Source: [Mycobacterium] nativiensis | Lineage (GTDB): Bacteria; Actinomycetota; Actinomycetes; Mycobacteriales; Mycobacteriaceae | DNA length: 64,000 bases | Assembly (NCBI RefSeq): GCF_020172685.1 | Contig: NZ_CP083986.1 | Span: forward strand, 5,011,784 to 5,075,783 | Direction: 5' to 3' | Shown here: positions 54,645 to 62,472 of the stretch, in pieces | How positions within the stretch are numbered: the stretch's first letter is position 1 | Layout of the letters: each line of letters begins with the position of its first letter | The notes under the pieces: model-generated | What the model saw: only the letters and a program-made list of their open reading frames with translations | What the model was told of the DNA's origin: nothing | The model's database searches: none | Translations under genes and position numbers: made by a program

Positions 54645-56810
54645 ATGGCAGATAAGACGACCACGCCGAAAAACGGTGCCGCCCCCACCGCGGCCGATCC
54701 GGCCGCCATCCGCAACGTCGTGTTGATCGGTCCGCCCGGCTCGGGCAAGACCACACTGGTCGAGGCGATGCTGGTGGCCTCCGGGGTGCTGCCCCGGGCC
54801 GGCTCGATCACCGACGGCAGCACGGTCTGCGACTACGACGACGTGGAGATCCGTCAGCAGCGTTCGGTCGGGGTCGCGTGCGCGTCGCTGGCGCACGACG
54901 GCGTCAAGATCAACCTGATCGACACCCCGGGTTACGCCGACTTCATAGGCGAAGTCCGGGCCGGACTGCGCGCCGCCGATTGCGCCCTGTTCGTCGTCGC
55001 GGCCAACGAGGACATCGACGACGCGACCACGGCACTGTGGCAGGAATGCAGCCGGATCTCCATGCCGCGTGCGGTGGTCGTCACCAAGCTGGACCACGCC
55101 CGGGCCGATTACCCCGCCAGCCTGGCCGCCGCGCGGGCATCTTTCGGTGAGAAGGTGCTGCCGCTGTACCTGCCGACCGGGACCGACGGTTCAGCGAGGC
55201 TCGACGAAGGAGAGGCGAAGCTGGGACCGTCGCATGAACCCGCCGGCCTGGTCGCGCTGCTGGCGACCGAACGGTCCCTCACGGCCGAAGCCGAGCAGCG
55301 CCGCGGCGAGCTGATCGAGGCGATCATCGAGGAGTCCGAGGACGAGTCGCTGCTGGAGCGTTACCTCGGCGGGGAAGCGATCGACCAGGCGGTGCTCACC
55401 GGCGACCTGGAGCGGGCCCTGGACGAGGTCCTGGCGCGCGGCTCCTTCTTTCCGGTCATCCCGGCGTGCAGCAGCTCCGGCGTCGGTATCTCCGAGTTGC
55501 TCGGGGTCATCACCGCCGGCTTCCCCGCCCCGCCGGAGCATCGGCTTCCGGAGGCGTTCAGCCCGGACGGCGTGGCGCGCGCCGGTCTGAGTTGCGATCC
55601 GACCGGGCCGCTGCTGGCCGAGGTGGTCAGGACGACATCGGACCCCTACGTCGGCCGGGTGAGCCTGGTTCGGGTGTTCTCCGGAACCATCCAGCCCGAC
55701 AGCGGGATTCATGTCAGTGGGCATTGCACGGGATTCTTCGGCGAGGCCAGTGGTCACAGCGACCACGACGAGGACGACCGGATCGGGGCGTTGGCGTTTC
55801 CGCTCGGGAGACAACAGCGGCCGGCCACCGCGGTGATGGCCGGTGACATCTGCACGGTCGGCCGGCTCAGCCACGCCGAGACCGGAGACACCCTGTCCGA
55901 CAAGGCCGAACCGCTGGTGTGCAAACCCTGGCCGATGCCCGACCCGCTGCTGCCGGTAGCCGTCATCCCGCACGCCAAGACCGACGAGGACAAGCTGGCG
56001 GTCGGGTTGGCCCGACTTGCCGCCGAGGACCCGAGCCTGCGGATCGAACGGAACCCGGAGACCCATCAGACCGTGTTGTGGTGCATGGGCGAAGCGCACT
56101 CGGGCATCGTGCTCGACACGCTGGCCAATCGCTACGCGATAGCGGTGGACACCGTCGCGCTGCGGGTGGCACTGCGGGAGACGTTCGGCAGCAAGGCAAA
56201 AGGCCACGGCCGGCACGTCAAGCAGTCCGGCGGACACGGCCAGTACGCCGTCTGCGATGTCGAGGTGGAGCCGCTGACACAGGGTTCCGGTTTCGAGTTC
56301 GTCGACCGCGTGGTCGGCGGGGCGGTACCCCGCCAGTTCATCCCCAGCGTGGAGAAGGGCGTCCGCGCACAGATGGAGCGGGGACTCACCGGGGTGAGTG
56401 GGTATCCGGTCGTCGACATCCGGGTCACGCTGCTCGACGGCAAGGCGCACAGCGTCGATTCCTCGGACTTCGCCTTCCAGATGGCCGGCGCGGCGGCCCT
56501 GCGCGACGCCGCGACCACCGGCCGGGTTCAGTTGCTTGAGCCGATCGACGACGTCACGGTGCTGGTACCGGACGATCTGGTCGGTGCGGCGATGGGCGAC
56601 CTGGCCGCCCGGCGCGCACGGGTGCTGGGCACCGATAAAGTCGGGATCGACCGCACCTGCGTGAAGGCCGAAGTGCCGCAGACCGAACTGATCCGGTACG
56701 CGGTCGACCTGCGGTCGCTGACGCACGGAGCCGGTTCGTTCACCCGCGGCTTCGCCCGCTACGAGCCGCTGCCGGAGTCCGCGGCGGCGCACGCCACCAG
56801 CTCCGCATGA
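54645..56810 (+). CDS. fusA2: EF-G-like translation GTPase FusA2 (Rv0120c-like)
   Basis: 721 aa, non-canonical elongation factor G. G1 is GPPGSGKTTL, G3 is DTPGYADF, G4 is TKLD instead of NKxD. All downstream EF-G domains (III-V) are present (PVAVIPHAKTDEDKLAVGL, GHGRHVKQSGGHGQYAV, GSFTRGFARYEPLP). Normal EF-G uses GHVDAGKTT, so nucleotide handling may differ. Residues ~181-198 are encoded by a MIRU-like repeat. ATG after AGGAG; TATAGA at 54611 may be the -10. Confidence 0.9.
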   Translation: MADKTTTPKNGAAPTAADPAAIRNVVLIGPPGSGKTTLVEAMLVASGVLPRAGSITDGSTVCDYDDVEIRQQRSVGVACASLAHDGVKINLIDTPGYADFIGEVRAGLRAADCALFVVAANEDIDDATTALWQECSRISMPRAVVVTKLDHARADYPASLAAARASFGEKVLPLYLPTGTDGSARLDEGEAKLGPSHEPAGLVALLATERSLTAEAEQRRGELIEAIIEESEDESLLERYLGGEAIDQAVLTGDLERALDEVLARGSFFPVIPACSSSGVGISELLGVITAGFPAPPEHRLPEAFSPDGVARAGLSCDPTGPLLAEVVRTTSDPYVGRVSLVRVFSGTIQPDSGIHVSGHCTGFFGEASGHSDHDEDDRIGALAFPLGRQQRPATAVMAGDICTVGRLSHAETGDTLSDKAEPLVCKPWPMPDPLLPVAVIPHAKTDEDKLAVGLARLAAEDPSLRIERNPETHQTVLWCMGEAHSGIVLDTLANRYAIAVDTVALRVALRETFGSKAKGHGRHVKQSGGHGQYAVCDVEVEPLTQGSGFEFVDRVVGGAVPRQFIPSVEKGVRAQMERGLTGVSGYPVVDIRVTLLDGKAHSVDSSDFAFQMAGAAALRDAATTGRVQLLEPIDDVTVLVPDDLVGAAMGDLAARRARVLGTDKVGIDRTCVKAEVPQTELIRYAVDLRSLTHGAGSFTRGFARYEPLPESAAAHATSSA
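55186..55237 (+). repeat. MIRU-like repeat copy inside fusA2
   Basis: 52 bp with 47 identical positions to the copies at 32408 and 32465. Read in a different frame, giving DGSARLDEGEAKLGPSHE within the GTPase domain of FusA2, without breaking the gene. Confidence 0.85.
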
Positions 56811-56835
56811 CCTTGCTGGAGATGAAAGGACATTC

Positions 56836-57327
56836 ATGACGACAATCGCCGGACTGCCTGCGCACGTCTTGCTGCTACACGCAGTGGTGGTGCTGGTACC
56901 GCTCACCGCCATCCTGCTGATCCTGTGCGCGGTGTGGCCGGCGGCACGCCGGCGACTGGTCTGGCTGGTGGCAGCCTTGGCCGCCATCACGCTGCTGGTC
57001 ACGCCGGCGACGGTCCGCGCCGGGGAATGGCTGGCCGACACCGGCAAGATCGACGGGTCGCCCCAGCTCGACACCCACATGACCGCCGGCGAGTACGGCG
57101 TCTATATGGCCCTGGCCCTGGCGGTGGCAGCGGCGCTGCTGGCCGGGCTCCATATCGCCTCGGCCCGCGAACGAGGCCTGGCCGCGGTGGCGCGGTTGGG
57201 GATCGTGGCCGTGGTGATCGCCCTGTCCGGCGGGGCCATGTTCGCCATTCACACCATCGGTGAATCAGGGGCCAAAGCGGCCTGGGGCAGCCTGCTCGCG
57301 CCCTCGGAGAGCCCGCAGAGTCCCTGA
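56836..57327 (+). CDS. DUF2231-like small membrane protein
   Basis: 163 aa, four membrane helices (LLLHAVVVLVPLTAILLILC, LVWLVAALAAITLLVTPA, YMALALAVAAALLAGLHIA, LGIVAVVIALSGGAMFAIH). The LPAHVLLLHAVVVLVPL start with a buried His is typical of DUF2231. Function unknown. AAAGGA before the ATG; 25 bp after fusA2, possibly in the same transcript. Confidence 0.82.
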   Translation: MTTIAGLPAHVLLLHAVVVLVPLTAILLILCAVWPAARRRLVWLVAALAAITLLVTPATVRAGEWLADTGKIDGSPQLDTHMTAGEYGVYMALALAVAAALLAGLHIASARERGLAAVARLGIVAVVIALSGGAMFAIHTIGESGAKAAWGSLLAPSESPQSP

Positions 57328-57353
57328 ATCTGCGCCAAACCCGTTTCGCTTGG

Positions 57354-57359
57354 CACAAT
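57354..57359 (+). promoter_or_regulatory. Putative -10 element of ldtA (leaderless)
   Basis: CACAAT, with 7 nt to ATG 57367; used to prefer 57367 over the in-frame ATG 57358. Confidence 0.35.
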
Positions 57360-57366
57360 GGACGCC

Positions 57367-58137
57367 ATGTACAGCGTGAGGCGGGGAATTTTGGCGCTGG
57401 CCGGCTCGGTGGCCCTGGTGATGGCGGGAACCGCCGGGGTCAGCCAGGCGGCGCAGACATCGCCGGAACGAGGGTTCGCGGTTGCGGCCATCGAGCCGGC
57501 TTCGGGTTCGGTGGTGGGGGTCGGTTACCCGGTGATCGTGACGTTCGCCGGGCCAGTCGCTGACCGGGTGGCGGCCGAACGCGGCATCCACATCGCGGTG
57601 TCCGACAAAGCTGCACACGGCACACCCCACGGTCATTTCGAGTGGGTCAGTGCCGATGTGGTGCAGTGGATTCCGGACGGCTACTGGTCCCCGCACAGCA
57701 AGATCAGCGTTGACGCCCACGGAATGTCGACCGGATTCGAGACCGGTGACGCCGTGATGGCGGTGGCCGATATCTCCGACCACACCTTCACGGTGAGCGT
57801 CAACGGCGAGGTGGTGAAGGTGATGCCGGCGTCGATGGGTAAGCCCAAGCGCCCCACCCCGATCGGGTCGTTCACGGCACTGTCGAAGGAGCGCAGTATC
57901 AAGTTCGACTCACGCACCATCGGCATTCCCCTCAACGATCCGGAGGGCTACCTCATCGACGGCCAGTACGGCGTTCGGGTGACCTGGGGTGGGGTCTACG
58001 TGCACTCGGCACCTTGGTCAGTGGGTTCGCAGGGCTACGCAAACGTCAGCCACGGCTGCATCAACCTGAGCCCGGACAACGCCGCCTGGTACTTCGACAG
58101 CGTGCATCTGGGCGACCCGATCATCGTGCAGGCCTAA
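57367..58137 (+). CDS. ldtA: L,D-transpeptidase (LdtA-like)
   Basis: 256 aa. Forms 3-3 cross-links in peptidoglycan. Signal peptide (ILALAGSVALVMAGTAGVSQA). An Ig-like domain (~35-125) precedes the YkuD catalytic domain, with catalytic Cys in YANVSHGCINLSPDNAAW and the His in VYVHSAPWS. Layout and length match LdtA (Rv0116c). Carbapenem-sensitive in known relatives. ATG 57358 is the alternative start. Confidence 0.93.
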   Translation: MYSVRRGILALAGSVALVMAGTAGVSQAAQTSPERGFAVAAIEPASGSVVGVGYPVIVTFAGPVADRVAAERGIHIAVSDKAAHGTPHGHFEWVSADVVQWIPDGYWSPHSKISVDAHGMSTGFETGDAVMAVADISDHTFTVSVNGEVVKVMPASMGKPKRPTPIGSFTALSKERSIKFDSRTIGIPLNDPEGYLIDGQYGVRVTWGGVYVHSAPWSVGSQGYANVSHGCINLSPDNAAWYFDSVHLGDPIIVQA

Positions 58138-58146
58138 CGAGCCGAT

Positions 58147-58205
58147 TTGATTGTGCGCTGGTGGCGGTGACCATCGGCGTATCGCCGCCACCAGCGCACA
58201 ATCAA
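58147..58205. terminator. Perfect 21-bp inverted repeat between ldtA and the tiny genes
   Basis: Arms 58147-58167 and 58185-58205 are exact reverse complements (TTGATTGTGCGC...GCGCACAATCAA) with a 17-nt loop. It lies between convergent genes and is symmetric, so it could end transcription from both sides although no T-run follows. Confidence 0.75.
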
Positions 58206-58217
58206 CGTGCTGGTTGT

Positions 58218-58397
58218 TCAGCAGGCGCCGAGCACTGCCGTCGGCATGTGCGCCACGTAGCGGTCGGCGCGGCGCTGCGGGCCCAACTCCGACGGGGCGC
58301 CCAGGTGACGCAGCCGGCCGACCACGCGGCGGCTGGCCTGGCGCACTGCCGATCCGTGGATCGACGGAACAGAACGGGTGGAAACAACGAAAGCCAT
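58218..58397 (-). CDS. 59-aa basic protein, unknown
   Basis: 59 aa. AGGAG lies 7 nt before the ATG, a near-ideal ribosome site. Sequence is basic with FVVSTRSVPSIHGSAVRQAS, RRVVGRLRHLGAP and a C-terminal Cys (PTAVLGAC). No signal peptide or membrane span. A 26-aa gene is just upstream on the same strand. The overlapping frame ending at 58202 lacks a ribosome site and is a shadow. Function unknown. Confidence 0.65.
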   Translation of the reverse strand: MAFVVSTRSVPSIHGSAVRQASRRVVGRLRHLGAPSELGPQRRADRYVAHMPTAVLGAC

Positions 58398-58462
58398 GAT
58401 TTTTCTCCTGCCGGGAAACCCACCGGCCGACGCCACCCTTCCGGGATAGCGGAACTCGCGGT

Positions 58463-58543
58463 TCAGACCACGGCGAGCGCGCCGGGGACAGTGGGGGGAA
58501 AACTGATCATCGAATCGGGATACGGCCCGTCACTGGGACTCAC
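58463..58543 (-). CDS. 26-aa leader peptide or mini-protein
   Basis: GTG start with AAGGAGG ten nt upstream; 26 codons ending in TGA at 58463. Contains PYPDSMISFPPTVPGALAVV, Pro-rich. It may be a leader peptide controlling the 59-aa gene 65 nt downstream, since the gap can form a CCGGAA/TTTCCCGG-type hairpin, or a mini-protein in its own right. Confidence 0.55.
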   Translation of the reverse strand: MSPSDGPYPDSMISFPPTVPGALAVV

Positions 58544-58599
58544 TTTGCCCTCACCTCCTTCCGGCCAAGACACACGGGGATGTCGTCACTGTTGGGTCC

Positions 58600-58628
58600 A
58601 TTTTGACACCGAATGCCGGGACCGTCAA
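58600..58628 (-). promoter_or_regulatory. Promoter of the two tiny genes
   Basis: On the minus strand TTGACG (58628-58623), 17-bp spacer, CAAAAT (58605-58600). The best -35/-10 pair noticed in the window; transcription would start near 58593, 50 nt before the GTG. Confidence 0.6.
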
Positions 58629-58700
58629 ACGTTAACGCGTTGAAGCGGTTCCGGCGGACACGGCGCCACCGAGCAGGTCTGACTCGAAAAGCTCTACGGG

Positions 58701-58717
58701 AGTGAACAATTCACTCG
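58701..58717. other. Short perfect inverted repeat
   Basis: GAGTGAA-CAA-TTCACTC, followed by GCGTTTTG on the plus strand. Between the CAR terminator and the tiny-gene promoter; could be an operator or a weak terminator. Confidence 0.4.
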
Positions 58718-58739
58718 CGTTTTGTAGCACCACGCGAAC

Positions 58740-58770
58740 GATGGCGGACCGGTGTGTCCGGCCCGCCATC
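58740..58770 (-). terminator. Terminator of the carboxylic acid reductase gene
   Basis: Arms 58740-58752 and 58758-58770, 13 bp, loop 5. On the minus-strand RNA the only mismatch becomes a G-U pair, so it folds best for the CAR transcript, 15 bp past its stop. Confidence 0.7.
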
Positions 58771-58784
58771 GTGATGACGCGAGG

Positions 58785-61700
58785 TCAGAGCAGCCCGAGC
58801 AGCTCCAGGTCGGTGATGTACTTGACGATCACCGCCGGCGTGACATGCGGGATGTCGTTCACCGCACCGATTTCCGCCTTCTGCACCGCCGCCTGGAACC
58901 GATCGGTCGGGGCGATCGACCCACAGATCGGCGGCTGCGGCTTCTGGTAGTTGTGCAGCAGCGGCAACAGCGACGCCTGGCGCTGCCGTTCGGGCAGCGC
59001 CCGCAGCGTGGTCTCGAACCGCTGCAGCCAGTCGCCGTAGTCGGCGATCCGCTGGATCGGGTAGCCGGCCTCGATCAGCCAGTCCACGAACTCGTCCATG
59101 CCCAGGCCGTCGTCGTAGGGGTTCATCACGTGGTACGTGTCGAACCCGTGACCGGCGGTGGCCCCCAGGGTGGTGGACGCCGCGGCGACGAACTCCACCG
59201 GCAGGCCGTCATAGTGGGCCCGCTGACGCTTGCCGTCGGCGTCCAACTCGTAGAACGAGCCGGGTGCCACTCCGGCGGCGACCAGGCTGAACATCATCCG
59301 GGTGAACATGTCCGGCAGGTTCAGCTGGCCGGCGTAACCGGTGTCGGCCAGGATCATGTCGCAACGGAACACCGCGACCGGCAGACCGCACAGGTCGTGA
59401 GCCTCCCGCAACAGCACCTCCCCAGCCCACTTGCTGTTGCCGTAGCCGTTGGCGTAGCCGTCGCCCAACGCCCGCACCGGGCTCATCACCCGGACATCGG
59501 CGTCCTCGGTGAACTGGCCCAGCGGAATCTGGTCGCCGACACCGATGGTGGAGAAGTAGGTGAACGGCTTGATCTTGCCGGTCAGCGCGACCCGGATCAG
59601 TTCGGCGGTGCCCACGGCGTTGGGGCCGAACAGCTCGCTGTAGGGCAGCACGTGGTTGACCAGCGCGGCCGGGTCGACGATCACGTCGACGGTGTCGGCC
59701 AACCGCTGCCAGACCTCTTGTTCCAGACCAAGATTCGCCTCGCCCTTGTCACCGGCGATGACTTCCAGGTGCTTGGCGGCCAGTTCGGTGTAGCGGGCCA
59801 GCAGCTTCTCATCGCCGCTGTCGAAGGTCGCGTCGAGCCGGCGGCGGGCATCCTCATCGGAGCGCGCCCGCACCAGGCAGATCAACTTGCCGTCGGAGTC
59901 TCCGTAGGCGGCATCCAGCTGCTCCAGCCACTCCATCGCAAGGTACCGGCCCAGGAAGCCGGTGGCCCCGGTCAGCAGCACGGTGCGCACCTGATCGGAC
60001 GGTCCGGGCAGGGACGGCGCCACGGCCAGGGTGGCCTCGTCGAGGAACTTGTCCAGAGTCAGGTCCGCAGCGGCCACCTCGACTGCGTCGCGGCCGTGCA
60101 CCGAGGCGAAACTGGGCCGCCTGGAACCGGTTTGAGCATTGCGCCGCTCGTTCTCGATGTAGCCGGCGATCGACGCCAGATCGCTTGCCGGGCTGACAAT
60201 CACGCCGACGGGGACGTCGACGTCGAAGATGTCGCGCAGCAGGTTTCCGAACGTCAGCGCCGACAGCGAGTCGCCGCCCAGATCGGTGAAGTGAGCATCG
60301 GCGGCGAGGTCTCCGGCCGAGGCGCCCAGCAGCGCGGCGGCGGCGCGGCTGACGGTTTCCAGCGCGGGCCGCTGTGCGCCACTGCGGCGCAGCTCGGTCA
60401 GCTCGTTGGCCTGACCTTCGGCCAGGTCGGTGTAGAGCCGCTCGAGGCGTTCACCGTAGTGGGCCTTCAGTTTTGGCCAGGCCAGCTTGCGGATGCCGGT
60501 GAGCAGGCCGTTCTCCAGCGTGAAGGGTTCGGCCTCGACGATGAAGTCCCGGGGCACCTCGTAGGACTGCAGGTCGGCGTCCTTGGCGACTTGCTGAAGC
60601 GACTCGGCGATGGCCGACTTGAGGCCGGCGGCATCGAAGCGCGCCAGGGCGTCCTCCGTCGGCACCACGACAGCCACCAGGTAGGGCTGCGCACTGTTGC
60701 CGTACACGTAGATCTGGCGCACCAGTGGGCTGTTGCCGAACTCCGCCTCCAGTTTGGCCAGGGTGACGAACTCGCCCTGAGCCAGCTTGAGCACGTTGTT
60801 GCGCCGATCTACGTAGACCAGATGGTCGGGCGCGACCTCGGCGACCACGTCGCCGGTGCGGTAGTAGCCGTCGGCGTCGAACACCTCGGCGGTGATCTCC
60901 GGGCGCTTGTAGTAGCCGGGGAACAGGTTCTCGGTCTTGAGCAGCAGCTCACCGCGCGGGTGCGGCTGGTCGGTGCTGAAGTAGCCGAGGTCGGGCACGT
61001 CGGCCAGCTTGTAGTCGAGCACCGGTGGCCGCTGCACTTCGCCGTCGAAGAGCACCATCCCGGCCTCGGTCGATCCGTAGCCGTTCATCACGTGCTGCCC
61101 GGTGAGCTCCTCGACCCAGGTCCGCAGCTCCTCGGAGATCGGCGCGGAGCCGGTCATCGCGAAGATGCAGCGCCCGCCGAGCAGGTCGCGGCGCATCTGG
61201 GCGAGCACCTGCGCTTCGGCGGTCTCCGGTGCGACACCGGCGATTCCGTTCAATTCGCTTTGGAAGTGCTGGTAGAGCATCTCCCAGATCCGGGGCACGA
61301 AGTTCAGCTCGGTGGGTCGCACCAGTGCGAGGTCTTCCAGGAAGGTCGACAGGTCGCTGCGCGCGCTGAAGTAGGCGGTGCCGCCATTGCCGAGCGTGCC
61401 GTACAGGATGCCGCGCCCCATGATGTGGCTCATCGGCATGAAGTTCAGCGTGATCGAGGCCGCGCTCGGTCCGAACCAGTTCTTGGCCGAGCGGACCCAC
61501 ATCCGCACCACGTTGCTCTGCGGGTACATCGCCCCCTTGGGCGCTCCGGTGCTGCCGGAGGTGTAGACCAGCAAAGCCAGCGGGTTGTCCTGCTCGTCGA
61601 CGTCGGAATGGGCGGGGACGGACAGGCTGCGGCCGCGGGCGAGCAGGTCGGCCAGCGGCTCGACCACGATCTCGACCCCGGCCAATCGCGCCCGGGCGTC

Positions 61701-62315
61701 CGCCAGCGCGTCCCGGTGGTCGTCGACCTGCTCGTGGTAGTCGAACACCACAACGCGGGTGGGGGCCGGCCCGGCCAACACCAGTTCGACCGCATCCGAC
61801 AGTGAGCCCACGCTGGCGGCGATCACGCGCGGCTCGGTCTCGGCCACGATCGGCGCCAGGGTGCTGACCGCCGCAGAGGTCTGCAGCGGCACCGAGACGC
61901 CACCGATCTGGCCCAGCGCGATGTCGATCACGGTGTAGTCGACGCTGGTGAATCCCAGCACCGCGACCCGGTCACCGGGCCGCACGGCGCCGGCGACCAG
62001 GGCCGCACCCACGGCGCGGACCCGCTCGGCCAGCTCGCCATAGCTGATGGTGTCGAAGCGCGGCTGCAATTGCGCGACGGTGCGACCGGTCACCGGGTCC
62101 GCGACGAACTCGACGGCGCGCTGCCCGAGCGCGGGCCGGTCGGCGTAGCCGGCCAGGACGGCCCGCACCAGCGGCGCCAGGCTCTTGTGTTCTTCGACCG
62201 CGGCGACGACGGCCGGGTCGGGCTGGGCTGCGGCGAATTGGGGATCGGTGGCGGCCAGTTCGGCGACGCGACCGGCCTTCAGTTCCTCGGCTGCGGTGGA
62301 TGAATCGATAGACAT
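58785..62315 (-). CDS. car: Carboxylic acid reductase (A-PCP-R)
   Basis: 1176 aa. Reduces carboxylic acids to aldehydes with ATP and NADPH. Adenylation domain (~1-650) with LVYTSGSTGAPKGAMYP and YGSTEAGMVL. Carrier domain (~655-735) with phosphopantetheine Ser in DLGGDSLSAL. Reductase domain (~745-1176) with LLTGATGFLGRYLA (NADPH) and YGNSKWAGEVLL (catalytic Tyr/Lys). Related to FadD9 (Rv2590). A phosphopantetheinyl transferase is needed for activity; none in the window. ATG after AGAGG. Confidence 0.95.
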   Translation of the reverse strand: MSIDSSTAAEELKAGRVAELAATDPQFAAAQPDPAVVAAVEEHKSLAPLVRAVLAGYADRPALGQRAVEFVADPVTGRTVAQLQPRFDTISYGELAERVRAVGAALVAGAVRPGDRVAVLGFTSVDYTVIDIALGQIGGVSVPLQTSAAVSTLAPIVAETEPRVIAASVGSLSDAVELVLAGPAPTRVVVFDYHEQVDDHRDALADARARLAGVEIVVEPLADLLARGRSLSVPAHSDVDEQDNPLALLVYTSGSTGAPKGAMYPQSNVVRMWVRSAKNWFGPSAASITLNFMPMSHIMGRGILYGTLGNGGTAYFSARSDLSTFLEDLALVRPTELNFVPRIWEMLYQHFQSELNGIAGVAPETAEAQVLAQMRRDLLGGRCIFAMTGSAPISEELRTWVEELTGQHVMNGYGSTEAGMVLFDGEVQRPPVLDYKLADVPDLGYFSTDQPHPRGELLLKTENLFPGYYKRPEITAEVFDADGYYRTGDVVAEVAPDHLVYVDRRNNVLKLAQGEFVTLAKLEAEFGNSPLVRQIYVYGNSAQPYLVAVVVPTEDALARFDAAGLKSAIAESLQQVAKDADLQSYEVPRDFIVEAEPFTLENGLLTGIRKLAWPKLKAHYGERLERLYTDLAEGQANELTELRRSGAQRPALETVSRAAAALLGASAGDLAADAHFTDLGGDSLSALTFGNLLRDIFDVDVPVGVIVSPASDLASIAGYIENERRNAQTGSRRPSFASVHGRDAVEVAAADLTLDKFLDEATLAVAPSLPGPSDQVRTVLLTGATGFLGRYLAMEWLEQLDAAYGDSDGKLICLVRARSDEDARRRLDATFDSGDEKLLARYTELAAKHLEVIAGDKGEANLGLEQEVWQRLADTVDVIVDPAALVNHVLPYSELFGPNAVGTAELIRVALTGKIKPFTYFSTIGVGDQIPLGQFTEDADVRVMSPVRALGDGYANGYGNSKWAGEVLLREAHDLCGLPVAVFRCDMILADTGYAGQLNLPDMFTRMMFSLVAAGVAPGSFYELDADGKRQRAHYDGLPVEFVAAASTTLGATAGHGFDTYHVMNPYDDGLGMDEFVDWLIEAGYPIQRIADYGDWLQRFETTLRALPERQRQASLLPLLHNYQKPQPPICGSIAPTDRFQAAVQKAEIGAVNDIPHVTPAVIVKYITDLELLGLL

Positions 62316-62388
62316 AATCGGAACCTCTAAGGGGATATCGCTGAAGTGATCTTTGGGGGGTGCAACGCTGCGCCCAACAGAAACTATG

Positions 62389-62401
62389 TTAGCAAAACTA
62401 A
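62389..62401. promoter_or_regulatory. AT-rich operator-like site upstream of CAR
   Basis: TTAG-CAAAA-CTAA followed by TTTAAATTA, a markedly AT-rich patch in the 157-bp gap 62316-62472, about 75 bp before the CAR start. Possible regulator site. Confidence 0.35.
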
Positions 62402-62472
62402 TTTAAATTATGCACCGCTGAACTGGTGTGATGTTGCACGCAACGCCGGCTGACAGTGGTGTACGACCCAGG

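Noticed and set aside
58440..58640. Riboswitch (c-di-AMP ydaO or SAM-IV type) in the leader near ldtA/CAR
   Set aside because: No conserved core of either class was found; the region is better explained by a promoter and two short frames.
58752..61805. 1017-codon open frame antisense to carboxylic acid reductase
   Set aside because: High GC leaves antisense frames free of stops. The product is His/Gln/Arg/Val-rich low-quality sequence with no domain, while the opposite strand encodes a complete CAR.
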